Shown piece after piece: positions 7,465-16,419 of a stretch of DNA of 64,000 nt. The stretch is from positions 95,162 through 159,161 of the forward strand of contig JAFEBP010000020.1 of the NCBI GenBank assembly GCA_018242605.1. Reading direction: 5' to 3'. Below the pieces are notes generated by a model that saw only the letters and a list, made by a program, of their open reading frames with translations, was not told the DNA's origin and searched no databases. Positions within the stretch are counted from its first letter, which is position 1. Each line of letters opens with the position of its first letter. Source of the DNA: Planctomycetota bacterium. Lineage in GTDB: Bacteria; Planctomycetota; Phycisphaerae; Phycisphaerales; UBA1924. A program made the translations under genes and the position numbers.

Positions 7465-10050
7465 ATGAAGCATGTGAACTTGGTCCTGTGGGCGTATGCG
7501 GGTCTCGCGGCGTCAGCGATCGCCGCCATCGACGGCGAAGTCTGCCTCTGCGGAAAAGAAGGACCGGGCCAGAAGGCTTCCGCCCCGGCAGGATTCGACG
7601 CCGAATCCGGCCGAAACACCCGATTCTACCCGCCCCACCTCAACGCCGACTACAAGCATGTCAAGCTGGAACTCACGATTCCCGACATGAACGTGCCGAA
7701 GCTGACCGCGACCGAGACGCTCACGCTCTCACCGATCGCCGGGCCGCTCTCCGGCATCACGCTGGACGCCAAGGCCATGGCCGTATCCAGTGTGTCCGCC
7801 ACCGGCTACACGACCGAGTTTGAGTACGACGGCAAAAAGCTCTCCGTGAAGTTTGAGCCCGCCGTCCCCGCGGATGCATCCATCGACCTGGTCGTTCAGT
7901 ACGAGCTCGACGATCCGCCGCTGGGCATGGTCTGGACCCCGGAGTCTCCGACATGGCCCGGCCGACCCGCGCAAATCCACACACAGGGTGAACCGGAAAC
8001 CAACAGCTACTGGTTCCCCTGCCACGATTTTCCCAACGACAAGCTCACCTCCGAAGTAATCGTCACTCTCCCGGCGGGGTACGTCGTCAGCAGCAACGGA
8101 AGATTGGTGGACCGCTCCCGCGGCGTGGTCGCCGCCGACGTTGAGGGCGGCAAGTCTCTCGCCGCGTACGAATCCTGGCACTGGCTGCAGGACAAGCCGC
8201 ACGCGCCGTACCTGGTCTCGCTCGTGGTCGGCAAGTTCGACATCGTTGACGTGGGCACCCGCCAGCTCTCCATGCCGGTCTACGTTCCCCCGGGTCGGGG
8301 CGAGGACGTCGCCGCCTCGTACGGGCACACGGCCGCGATGATCGAGTATTTCGGCAGGGTGCTGGAAGAACCCTACCCCTGGGACCGTTACGCGCAGCTC
8401 GTCGTCTGGAACTTCGGCGCCGGGGGCATGGAGAACACCAGCGCCACCACGATGTACGACACGGCCATTCTCTCTCCCGACGCCCTCATCGACGGCGACC
8501 TCGATGGGCTCATCAGCCACGAGCTCGGCCACCAGTGGTTTGGCGATCTGATCACATGCAACTCGTGGGAGCATATCTGGCTCAACGAAGGCTTCGCAAC
8601 GTACATGACCGGCCTGTGGATGGCTCACCGCGACGGCAAGGGCGCATACGAGCAGCACGTCCGGGGCAACTTCGACGGCATCATCGCCGGCGACAAACCC
8701 GAGTCTCCCGCACGCGTCGGCATGGTCAGCAACGTGTACGAGCACCCGTGGGAAGCCTTCCGCCGGCCCGCGAACCCGTACGGTAAAGGCGCTTCCATCC
8801 TCCACATGCTCCGCCGCAAACTTGGCGACGACATCTTTTTCAAGGGGATCGCCAAGTACATCGACGATCACAAGTTCGCGACCGTTGAAACTACCGATTT
8901 CCGCCAAACGATGGAGGCCGTCAGCGGAGCAAGCCTCGAGCAGTTCTTCCAGCAGTGGTGCTACCGCCCCGGTGTTCCCTCGGCGAACGTGAACTGCGAA
9001 TGGAAGGACGGCGTCCTCACCGTCACGCTTGAACAGACTCAGAATATCGACGGCGACAACCCCGCCTTCGAGTTCGACCTCCCTGTCGTCGTGCAACTGC
9101 CGGGCGAACACGCTCCCAAGAACGCATCGCTCAACGTCCGAGGCAAGCAAGCCAAAGCCGAAATCCCCTGCCCCGAGAAGCCCCTGTTCGTCGCCGTAGA
9201 CCCAGAACAGAATGTGCTTGCTGGCTTCACCATCGAACAACCCGCCGATCAATGGCTGGCACAACTCGCCCAGGGCCCCACGCTCTGGTCTCGTGTGCAG
9301 GCCGCCCGAGGCCTTCGCTCCGGCCACGCCGTCAAAGAGGCCGAGCATCTGCGCCGACTGGCCTTGGACTCCAAGCAGCCCGCGTGGCTGCGGTGCGAGG
9401 CGGTTCGAGCTCTCTCCGCTCGCGACGATGTGAATGACCTGCGCTCACTCTCCACCGCGGCAACGGATCACTGGGAAGTCCGCCTCGCGATCGTGGAGTC
9501 CATGCCCGCCTTGGCCATCGACAAAGACGGCAAGGAACGCACGGGGTACGAGGGCGCACAGCGACTCCTCGCCGACCGCGCCACGCGCGACACCAGCAGC
9601 CGCGTGCGAGCCGCCGCGATCCGGGGACTGGGACAAATCAAGAGCGAGTCTCACCGCACGCTGGTTTTAAACGCACTCACCCAGAACTCACAACACGACG
9701 CTCTGCGGCAGGCCGCCCTTGAAGCGCTGGCCTCGTACGACCAGAAGGACATGCTGCCCAAGGCGATCGAACTGACCAAGCCGGGCGTCGACAGCCGTAC
9801 CCGCCCCGCCGCGGTCTCGACCGTCGCCAAACTGGCGCACCACGACCCGGACGCGGCATTCGGAACCCTGTCCGAACTGCTCAACGATCGCGAACTGCGC
9901 ACTCAGCGTGCGGCGGGCGAAGCCCTGGTGACCATGAAAGACCAACGGGCGGTGCCCGCGTTCGAGGCCCTGGCAAAGAAGACCCGCTCGGAGGAAGTCT
10001 CGTGGCAGGTCGGCCAGTGGCTCAAATTACTTCGTACCGACAAGAAATAG
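7465..10050 (+). CDS. Exported M1 metallo-aminopeptidase with C-terminal HEAT-like repeats
   Basis: This 861-residue paralogue of the preceding gene has a likely signal peptide (MKHVNLVLWAYAGLAASAIA). GGMEN is near 320 and HELGHQWFGDL near 351, with WLNEGFATY completing the zinc ligands. From about residue 600 it gains some 250 residues of alanine-rich helical repeats (for example VRAAAIRGLGQIKSE and LRQAALEALASYDQ) typical of HEAT/PBS repeats. The first copy has only a short helical tail there. The start is the ATG at 7465, with a weak AGCGAG site. It probably shares a transcript with the first peptidase and converges on the CpcT-like gene, 17 bases away. Confidence 0.92.
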   Translation: MKHVNLVLWAYAGLAASAIAAIDGEVCLCGKEGPGQKASAPAGFDAESGRNTRFYPPHLNADYKHVKLELTIPDMNVPKLTATETLTLSPIAGPLSGITLDAKAMAVSSVSATGYTTEFEYDGKKLSVKFEPAVPADASIDLVVQYELDDPPLGMVWTPESPTWPGRPAQIHTQGEPETNSYWFPCHDFPNDKLTSEVIVTLPAGYVVSSNGRLVDRSRGVVAADVEGGKSLAAYESWHWLQDKPHAPYLVSLVVGKFDIVDVGTRQLSMPVYVPPGRGEDVAASYGHTAAMIEYFGRVLEEPYPWDRYAQLVVWNFGAGGMENTSATTMYDTAILSPDALIDGDLDGLISHELGHQWFGDLITCNSWEHIWLNEGFATYMTGLWMAHRDGKGAYEQHVRGNFDGIIAGDKPESPARVGMVSNVYEHPWEAFRRPANPYGKGASILHMLRRKLGDDIFFKGIAKYIDDHKFATVETTDFRQTMEAVSGASLEQFFQQWCYRPGVPSANVNCEWKDGVLTVTLEQTQNIDGDNPAFEFDLPVVVQLPGEHAPKNASLNVRGKQAKAEIPCPEKPLFVAVDPEQNVLAGFTIEQPADQWLAQLAQGPTLWSRVQAARGLRSGHAVKEAEHLRRLALDSKQPAWLRCEAVRALSARDDVNDLRSLSTAATDHWEVRLAIVESMPALAIDKDGKERTGYEGAQRLLADRATRDTSSRVRAAAIRGLGQIKSESHRTLVLNALTQNSQHDALRQAALEALASYDQKDMLPKAIELTKPGVDSRTRPAAVSTVAKLAHHDPDAAFGTLSELLNDRELRTQRAAGEALVTMKDQRAVPAFEALAKKTRSEEVSWQVGQWLKLLRTDKK

Positions 10051-10067
10051 CACCGAGGCTTCACACC

Positions 10068-10820
10068 TTACTTGGCACCCGGCTTTTCTTTGCCGTCCGC
10101 CTTGTCCGCGGGTTGACCTGCCGGAGCTTCCGCAGGCTTTGGCGATGTCGGCGGTTGTTCCTTCACGCGATCGAACTTGTAACCGCCCTTGGTGGCTCCC
10201 CATACCTGCTGGTCGTCCTTGTCGAATCCCCGGTCCCAGGTACTCAGGCCCGTCTCATCCATGTGCACCGTTGACGTCGCGTACGCAGCGCCCTGACGCT
10301 CCGAGGGGCAGCCCTGGCCCTGCGTGCCGCCCTCGTACACCTTGGCTTCAATGCGGTTGAGCACAACCGCGCAACCGTCTTTGATCTTAAGATCCTGCGG
10401 CGTGAGTTTTGCGAACTTGTCGGGTTCCCGCCACGCCCCCGCAAAGTCCAACGGGTCACCGGGTAACTGGTACACCTCGCTCTTGACAGTGCCGCCCGTC
10501 ACGACCGTCACGTGGTACACGCGCTGGCGGTAAGGCTTCTCCAGCGCGGTCGCTACCGCCTGCTCCACATACAGCCACGCACCGTCCTTCTCCTGCGGCC
10601 AGATGCGCGTCATATGCAAGCGGATGTCAAAGTAGTTCGGATCGCTCTTTGACTGCGCCTCACTGCTGAACGCACCGCTCATCAGCCCGACCACTTCACG
10701 CAGCACATCATCCCGCGGCGGAGCTATCGTCGTGATAGGCGCCGGCGCGGGTGTACCGGGCTGCGCGGCGGCGATCCCGACAAGTCCAATCATGACGAAC
10801 AGGGTGGCGCGAATTGCCAT
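10068..10820 (-). CDS. CpcT/CpeT-like protein, exported
   Basis: The protein is 250 residues. After a signal peptide (cleavage near AAA-QP, residue 19) comes a domain resembling the CpcT/CpeT phycobilin lyase family: LVGLMSGAFSSEAQS, then a region on structural change and drug-like ligand binding, YFDIRLHMTRIWP, WLYVEQA and YRQRVYHV. Cyanobacterial CpcT attaches bilins to phycobiliprotein cysteines; nothing here suggests phycobilisomes, so only a general ligand-binding beta-barrel role can be proposed. The C terminus is Pro/Ala/Lys-rich and probably disordered. The ATG at 10820 is preceded by AAGGAG with 7-base spacing, which fixes the start. It is divergent from the DUF155 gene across 66 bases. 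Confidence 0.75.
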   Translation of the reverse strand: MAIRATLFVMIGLVGIAAAQPGTPAPAPITTIAPPRDDVLREVVGLMSGAFSSEAQSKSDPNYFDIRLHMTRIWPQEKDGAWLYVEQAVATALEKPYRQRVYHVTVVTGGTVKSEVYQLPGDPLDFAGAWREPDKFAKLTPQDLKIKDGCAVVLNRIEAKVYEGGTQGQGCPSERQGAAYATSTVHMDETGLSTWDRGFDKDDQQVWGATKGGYKFDRVKEQPPTSPKPAEAPAGQPADKADGKEKPGAK

Positions 10821-10886
10821 CGAATGTCTCCTTGAAGCCGGTGCGTGACCGGGAGAATGAGTGTAACATCGCACAGCAAGGACCAC

Positions 10887-12059
10887 ATGAACGACCCCGG
10901 CCGCGAGTCTGTCGGAAGGTGCACGCTGCGGATCGACAAAGGCGTGTGCGTCGTCATGTTCGCGTACGACGTTGGCTTCTCGATCAACCTCGACGCGGCG
11001 GAGCGGGCCGTGGGGCAGCATCCCGGCGGCGGGGACGCCCAGAGGGAGTACCTGCGGCACACCCGAAAGAGCCCCCGAAGCGTCGAGTACCGCCCGGCCC
11101 CGCTACGGGTTTCTCGACGGAGCAAGCGCATCCCCGTTGCGAGTTTCGAAACCGACGAAAATGTTTACGCGGTCGCGTACGACTTTGGCGCGGTCTCGAT
11201 CGCCTACACCATTGCCCTCCGCGGCGGAGCGCCCGAACTGCTCTCGCTCACCGAAGCCCTGTACGAAAACCAGCAGCTCTTGGAGGAATCTCGCCGCCAG
11301 GCAGACGCGCTCGTGGCAATGCTCGGCGGCGCGGTGCAACTGCCCCGCACCGCCCCGATGGTCGAGGACTATGTGGTGCTCCACCTCGATCAAGCCCTGT
11401 GGCAGGGGCCCGCCGGCACGGTCAGCCCCGCCGATTGGCTGCGGACATGGAAGCATGAGGTGACGCACATCTTGAGGTCCGAGCGTGCTTCGCTCTCATC
11501 GCAGGAAGTCGACGACGCGACCGGGTCGTGCATCTCGTACGGGCTCGAGGACGCGGCAATCGTCGATTGGAACGCGGCCCTGCTACTCGGGCCCGACATG
11601 GAAGACGCTATCGCCGTGCTGGAGTTCGCGAACGTCGAACTCCTGGAGATGCGTCTGCTCGATGATCAGTTGGACCGGGCCTTGGAGAGGGCATATACCG
11701 CCACCACGCGCCGGGCCCGCGCCTACCCGCCGCGCAAAGACAGGGCCTCGCTCCGAGAGATCGCCCAACTCCAGGTCAGCGGCGCCATGCTCTTTGAGGG
11801 CGTCAACAACACGCTCAAGCTCTTGGGAGATCAGTACCTCGCCCGGCTCTATCGCGCGGCGCTCAACCGCTTCCACCTCCCCGACTGGGACGCGAGCATC
11901 CTGCGCAAACTCGCGACGCTGGAGAGCATTTACGACAAGCTCAACGACCGCCAGACCACCCACCGCACCGAAGTGCTGGAATGGATCGTCATTCTCCTGA
12001 TCGCGTTCGAGGTCTTCGCCGCGTGGCTCTGGCCGGCGCTGCGTGCGTGGCTCGCGTGA
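10887..12059 (+). CDS. DUF155 / RMND1-like membrane-associated protein
   Basis: The protein is 390 residues. VCVVMFAYDVGFSINL near the start and the following VYAVAYDFGAVSIAYTI match the pattern of the DUF155 family (yeast Rmd1/Sif proteins, mitochondrial RMND1). So does the C-terminal LEWIVILLIAFEVFAAWLW helix, a single predicted membrane anchor. RMND1 supports mitochondrial translation in eukaryotes; the bacterial role is not established. The start at 10887 has AAGGA 4 bases upstream; an in-frame ATG at 10845 is less likely. The 66-base gap to the divergent CpcT-like gene must hold promoters for both. Confidence 0.8.
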   Translation: MNDPGRESVGRCTLRIDKGVCVVMFAYDVGFSINLDAAERAVGQHPGGGDAQREYLRHTRKSPRSVEYRPAPLRVSRRSKRIPVASFETDENVYAVAYDFGAVSIAYTIALRGGAPELLSLTEALYENQQLLEESRRQADALVAMLGGAVQLPRTAPMVEDYVVLHLDQALWQGPAGTVSPADWLRTWKHEVTHILRSERASLSSQEVDDATGSCISYGLEDAAIVDWNAALLLGPDMEDAIAVLEFANVELLEMRLLDDQLDRALERAYTATTRRARAYPPRKDRASLREIAQLQVSGAMLFEGVNNTLKLLGDQYLARLYRAALNRFHLPDWDASILRKLATLESIYDKLNDRQTTHRTEVLEWIVILLIAFEVFAAWLWPALRAWLA

Positions 12060-12078
12060 ACGCGAGGATCAAAAATAA

Positions 12079-12106
12079 CCGCGGGCCGGAATCAACCGGC
12101 CCGCGG
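12079..12106 (-). terminator. Rho-independent terminator of the PEP-CTERM gene
   Basis: A perfect 11-base stem CCGCGGGCCGG / CCGGCCCGCGG encloses a 6-base loop. On the minus strand it is followed by TTATTTTT (forward 12071-12078), so it terminates the minus-strand gene ending at 12137. It may also slow transcripts leaving the plus-strand DUF155 gene, which ends 20 bases before it, but that side lacks a T run. Confidence 0.85.
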
Positions 12107-12136
12107 CACGGGAGAATCTTACTTGCGTGTCACCGT

Positions 12137-12814
12137 TCAGCGGCGACGACGGCCGGCGACCAGACCGCCCAGACCCAGGAGGGCCAGAGCGCCGGGGGCC
12201 GGGGTGGCCGTGCCTTCGAGCACGAAGGCCATGTCGGCGGGGGTATCAAACACGACAGAACCGGGGACCGGGGCGCCACCGGCGCCGAAGCCGCCACCCG
12301 GGTTGTGGAAGAACGACTCGCTGCCGGCCACAGTCTGGTCGGAGGCCAGCCAGTACCACTGGCCGCCGCCGGCGAACGGACGGGCGACGTACGCCGCGAG
12401 CCAGTAGGTGCCGGGCCCGAGGGTCGCGCCGCCGAAGTTCAGCTGCAGGTCAGCGCCGACCTGCGACCCGGTCGCGGTCGCGAGGATCGGGCTGGTCAGA
12501 TCCGGAGCGGAGTGAATCTCGGCGAACGCGCCGACGTTGAACGACGCATCGCCGCGATCCAGACCGAAGATCGTGAGCGCGCCGAGGTTGTACTCGCCGC
12601 TCAGGGTGAAGTCATCCAACTGAGTCGTAGAGAACGCGGGGAAATCCGTGAAGGACTGAGCCACGCGGCCAGTGGTGCCGGGCGCCTGATTCACGAGCAC
12701 AGCGCGATCACCGTAGGTCGAGGTGCTCGAACCGGTCGCGGACAACTGGGGGTTGATAGCGGAAGCCAGGGACGCGAGCGTACCCGCGGCCAACACAAAC
12801 GAAATACGAACCAT
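12137..12814 (-). CDS. Exported PEP-CTERM sorting-signal protein
   Basis: The protein is 225 residues, with a signal peptide (MVRISFVLAAGTLASLASA) and a C-terminal tripartite tag: TPAPGAL, a hydrophobic stretch, and a final GRRRR. This is the layout of PEP-CTERM proteins handled by exosortase-type systems. The middle is Gly/Ser/Thr-rich and probably beta-rich (for example GPGTYWLAAYV); no enzyme motif is seen. AGGAG precedes the ATG at a suitable distance. A near-consensus promoter lies upstream and a strong terminator downstream, so it is probably transcribed alone and well expressed. Function beyond surface or matrix localisation is unknown. Confidence 0.85.
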   Translation of the reverse strand: MVRISFVLAAGTLASLASAINPQLSATGSSTSTYGDRAVLVNQAPGTTGRVAQSFTDFPAFSTTQLDDFTLSGEYNLGALTIFGLDRGDASFNVGAFAEIHSAPDLTSPILATATGSQVGADLQLNFGGATLGPGTYWLAAYVARPFAGGGQWYWLASDQTVAGSESFFHNPGGGFGAGGAPVPGSVVFDTPADMAFVLEGTATPAPGALALLGLGGLVAGRRRR

Positions 12815-13245
12815 GTCTCTCTCCTAGGAAAACACCACACTTCTCACGGCCTTTCAAGGCCATGTGTCTTGTCTTGTACCAAACGCATTGGAGTAGAAAT
12901 ATCCCCGCACGAAGGCGAAGAACGCCTAATCCCACATCGCGTCTGCCCTTTTATACTCGATGAATGCCGTCCTGTCAACGAAGAATCGAAAAAACCGGCG
13001 TTTTCAAGCATTTTAGGGCGTACTTAGCGCCGCGGCGTACCGTTCCGCACGCTTTTGAGACCCGGTATTATGGTTATTGGACCTGCAATTCACGCAGACC
13101 TTCTGCGGAACGTGTCTTCTTAACCTAGGAACCAATCCAAGTTCATGCGTTGTGGAGAAGGCCTATGACCACCGGACCTTTGGGCGATGCACCCGTGAGT
13201 TCAAGGCAGCAGAACTCCGGTCCGAAAACGTGCTCCCCAAATAGC
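12815..13245. other. Intergenic region, leader and promoter of the PEP-CTERM gene
   Basis: This 431-base gap lies between two minus-strand genes. It holds the promoter at 12950-12978 and a leader of about 130 bases. A perfect small hairpin CGCAGA/TCTGCG at 13093-13107 lies 140 bases past the end of the cytochrome gene, without a T run. No coding frame in the gap is convincing. Confidence 0.6.
12950..12978 (-). promoter_or_regulatory. Near-consensus sigma70-type promoter
   Basis: On the minus strand the -35 TTGACA (12973-12978) is a perfect consensus. It is separated by exactly 17 bases from the -10 TATAAA (12950-12955), which matches 5 of 6. Transcription would begin near 12943 and run to the ATG at 12814. 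This is the best match in the window and suggests strong constitutive expression by the housekeeping sigma factor. Confidence 0.75.
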
Positions 13246-16230
13246 TCAACACTCCCCGCTTTGCCATGCCACGAAGAATGTCTCAACATCCGCCCCGTCA
13301 ATGCCTCCGTCTTGATTGACGTCGGCAGCGTTCTCCCCAGCCGCCCAGGCCAGAAAAAACGCTTCAACATCCGCCCCATCGATGCCGCCGTCCTGATTGA
13401 AGTCCGAATAGCAGGGCGCGGCTTCGTCCCCATCGAATGTCCCGTCCAAATCGCGATCGACTCCGATGCGCGTTTCAGTGCCTTTGGGCACGACTGTGTA
13501 CGTAAGTTCATTGCCCGCCGCCGCCGCGGCCTGCAAAACCGACGCGGAGATCACCTCACCAACTCTGTCCGATTGGAACACCCCCGAACCGGTGTACACG
13601 AACCCGCGGTGCTCACCGTTGTAGATACCCTTGACCACCAGCCCGACCTTGTTCGTATTCGCCACCGCAAGCATCGATGAGATCAACGCGAGTTGCCCCG
13701 CCTCCGGCGTCGCGGCCGATACCAGCGTCGTCTGCTGACCCACCGCCGCGTGCGTATCTTGGCTCGTCGGCCCCGGAGGGTTCGTCGGCGTGTTCGTGTT
13801 GCCCAGGGGCAGATCGCCGCCCGGGATGCAGAACACAAACGCCACGAGGTCCGCGACCTCCTGATCGCTCGTCACGCTGAATGCGCCTTCGGAAATGAAC
13901 CGCTCCAGCGAATCCACCGCGCCGTCGTGCGCATACCCGAACCCGGCGCTGTTGCTTGTCTTGGTGAAGTTGCAGCCCGCCTTCTCGTGCATGTTGCGTG
14001 TCTGCGGGACCTTGAAGGTCGCTTGCGTGGCGCCATCAATCGAGACAAGGCCCAGGTGATGCTCACCGTTGCTCCCGATCGCGATCGGCTGAAACGTCGA
14101 GCCCGAAAGCCGCATGTCCGGCCCCATACCAGTAGGTAGCGTGTGGCACTGCACGCACGAAAACGCGTTCTGGTCGATGCGCCGCCCGCCCGCGCCCGTG
14201 TAGATCGCCTGCCCGTTCACCGGGTTCCCGTTGGGCAGCGCAAGCCCGGCATTCCCGAACCGGCCCGTGCGGTAGTGCCCCGGCAACGGCAAGCTCGCCG
14301 GCAAGCTGTTGTCGAAGTTGCGATGCGGGTTGGGAGGAAAATACGTCGTCGCCAGGAAATCCTCGAACTCCTGCATTTCCTGCGTCGTCAATGTGGTGTC
14401 ATCCCCTTGCAGCCCGATGAAGGCAGGGCTGAAGGCTTCCAGTCCCAGCCGATCACCCCGCCAGTGATGCGGCTCGTGGCCGATGATGTCCTGCAGCGTC
14501 TGCGTCGTCATCGGCCCTTTCATGGGGTGATACGTCGTGAACGGCACCAGCGCCGAAGAAGAGTCCAGGCCCGGAACGCCGAAGCCCAGGTTGCGGTTGG
14601 TCAGCGGATCCACCGTGCCGCTGGGATCGCCCAGATCCCACGCGAGACGGTCCATCCTCGCGTCCACATGACAGCTCGCGCACGCGATCTGTCCCAAGCC
14701 GGAGTTCTTGTGCGTGTCGTACAGGTGCTTGCGCCCCACTTTGATCGCCGCCGGCGATGGGTCATAGAACGGCACCGTCGCGACCACGCTCTCGCCCGAG
14801 ACATCCACCACACTCAGCGTCGAGGCGAAGCGGTTGAGCACGTACAACCTGCCGCGTCCTTCGTCCAGGCACAACCCCGTCGGCCCTTCACCTACGTTGA
14901 TCGCGTCCGCCAGCCCGACGCGGGCCCCGGCCTGATTGATCACCACGACGTTGTTGCTCCCCATACCCGCCACGTACGCCTTCGTGCCCGCCGCGTTCCA
15001 CGCCACCGCGCGCGGATCGCCGATCGACTTGTCCCGCTCGGTCTGCGGCACCGTCGGCGTCGCGTACGTCAGGTGAGGATTGAGATCGGTCACCACCTTG
15101 CCGAGCCCCGGCATAGATACCGACGCGTGCTGCACCCGTAGGAACCGACCATTCACATTGGGCTCAAACCGGACCTCGTTCTTCGCATCCGTGCCCACCA
15201 CGCTCACAGAGCCGGTGACCGGATTCACCCCCACCGCCATGCAGATGTTCATGAGCGTTGAGACATACGTCACGCCCAGCGTCGATGTGTCGATCACCGC
15301 CAAGTCACGGTCCGGAAGATCCCACCCCACCGGTCGGCCCGAGAGCGCCGCGTTCGCGCCGCTCACCATGGATGTCCAATCGTGGGAGTTATCGTCCATC
15401 CATCGCCCCAAATCGTCCTTCTTCACGATCATGCCCACCCGGGGAGGTGTCGGATTCCCCGCCCGTTTCGCCGGCACGAAGTTCGCACCGCTGTTGGGCG
15501 GCGGGTTCACCCCCGCGTACGGACTGGCCGCGTTGCCCACAGCGTTGGGCGGGAATGTAATCACGCCGCTCCCGCTGCTGCCTCCACCCACCAGAGTCGA
15601 TCGGTTGCCCGACTCAAAGATCGCCGCGTACACCTTTGTGCCGTCGGGGCTGACCGCCAACGCACGCGGATCCTCCGCGTCGATGGCGGCGCTCACCGGG
15701 GCCACGTCGAGGTTCGCCGGGTCGTACACCTGCACAGTATTCACCTGTGAGCACGTGACAAATGCCCGCCGCGGCGTGCCCGCGAAGACCACGTCGCACG
15801 GCTCGTCCGCCGTGCGGATCGTCCGCACCACATTCATCGTGGTGAGATTCACCACGCTCACACTGTCCGAAATGTGGTTCACCACCCACGCCTCGTTGTT
15901 CGTTCGCACGCGGACACTCACCGGGTCCAGGCCCACGGGGATTTCCGCGATCAACGACGGTGCCGCGCCGGCCAGATCGAATACCTCCAGGCGATTGTCA
16001 GGCGTATTGCACACCAGCAGCTTTGAGCCATCCGGGGTCTTGTCAATCGGAAACACCTGCGGCGTCTCCCAGTTGACGAACCAAGGGTTCACACGCGGCC
16101 CGTAGCCTCCGCCGGATTCGCCACGCGGCATCGCCCCCGACACCTCGGGGGCCGCGCTCAAACCCACGGTGACGCCGACCGTTGCAGACAAAAGCGCAGT
16201 GACGAATACTGACTCTGGACGCAGTCGCAT
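13246..16230 (-). CDS. Exported beta-propeller dihaem cytochrome c with dockerin-like tail
   Basis: The protein is 994 residues. After a signal peptide (MRLRPESVFVTALLSATVGV...) come YVTN/NHL-type beta-propeller repeats over roughly residues 50-500, for example VRTNNEAWVVNHISDSVSVV. Two c-type haem motifs follow, CASCH near 515 and CVQCH near 690, with MauG/di-haem-peroxidase-like surroundings. The last 70 residues hold two copies of a D-x-N-Q-D-G-G-I-D-G-A-D-V-E-x-F-F module, ending in Gly-Glu-Cys. The modules look like calcium-binding dockerin or EF-hand halves. AAGGGA lies 8 bases before the ATG. It should be a periplasmic or surface redox protein; electron donor and substrate are unknown. 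Confidence 0.85.
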   Translation of the reverse strand: MRLRPESVFVTALLSATVGVTVGLSAAPEVSGAMPRGESGGGYGPRVNPWFVNWETPQVFPIDKTPDGSKLLVCNTPDNRLEVFDLAGAAPSLIAEIPVGLDPVSVRVRTNNEAWVVNHISDSVSVVNLTTMNVVRTIRTADEPCDVVFAGTPRRAFVTCSQVNTVQVYDPANLDVAPVSAAIDAEDPRALAVSPDGTKVYAAIFESGNRSTLVGGGSSGSGVITFPPNAVGNAASPYAGVNPPPNSGANFVPAKRAGNPTPPRVGMIVKKDDLGRWMDDNSHDWTSMVSGANAALSGRPVGWDLPDRDLAVIDTSTLGVTYVSTLMNICMAVGVNPVTGSVSVVGTDAKNEVRFEPNVNGRFLRVQHASVSMPGLGKVVTDLNPHLTYATPTVPQTERDKSIGDPRAVAWNAAGTKAYVAGMGSNNVVVINQAGARVGLADAINVGEGPTGLCLDEGRGRLYVLNRFASTLSVVDVSGESVVATVPFYDPSPAAIKVGRKHLYDTHKNSGLGQIACASCHVDARMDRLAWDLGDPSGTVDPLTNRNLGFGVPGLDSSSALVPFTTYHPMKGPMTTQTLQDIIGHEPHHWRGDRLGLEAFSPAFIGLQGDDTTLTTQEMQEFEDFLATTYFPPNPHRNFDNSLPASLPLPGHYRTGRFGNAGLALPNGNPVNGQAIYTGAGGRRIDQNAFSCVQCHTLPTGMGPDMRLSGSTFQPIAIGSNGEHHLGLVSIDGATQATFKVPQTRNMHEKAGCNFTKTSNSAGFGYAHDGAVDSLERFISEGAFSVTSDQEVADLVAFVFCIPGGDLPLGNTNTPTNPPGPTSQDTHAAVGQQTTLVSAATPEAGQLALISSMLAVANTNKVGLVVKGIYNGEHRGFVYTGSGVFQSDRVGEVISASVLQAAAAAGNELTYTVVPKGTETRIGVDRDLDGTFDGDEAAPCYSDFNQDGGIDGADVEAFFLAWAAGENAADVNQDGGIDGADVETFFVAWQSGEC

Positions 16231-16270
16231 TGAAAATTCCCTTGGGTGAACTCCGGAGGCTCTCTATGAC

Positions 16271-16298
16271 AGGATACCAGGATCCGCGCAGAATGCAA
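16271..16298 (-). promoter_or_regulatory. Possible promoter of the cytochrome gene
   Basis: On the minus strand TTGCAT (16293-16298) is separated by 16 bases from TATCCT (16271-16276), about 40 bases before the ATG at 16230. The elements match consensus only in part (3 of 6 and 4 of 6), so this is a suggestion. Confidence 0.35.
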
Positions 16299-16419
16299 GA
16301 GAGGTCTCACCCATACGCCCCTTGTCGGCGCGGGCTTGCACCGCACTTGATGAATCCTGCGTATCCCGTCGAGTCGATTCAGACCTTGAGGGTGAGGAGA
16401 ACCGCGGGTGAAACGGCCG

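Noticed and set aside
13093..13107. Hairpin CGCAGA/TCTGCG as a terminator of the cytochrome gene
   Set aside because: It is about 140 bases past the stop and lacks a T run on the minus strand.
13246..16230. Cellulosome-like system based on dockerin-like tails
   Set aside because: No cohesin, scaffoldin or glycoside hydrolase is present, and the modules may be general Ca-binding tails.
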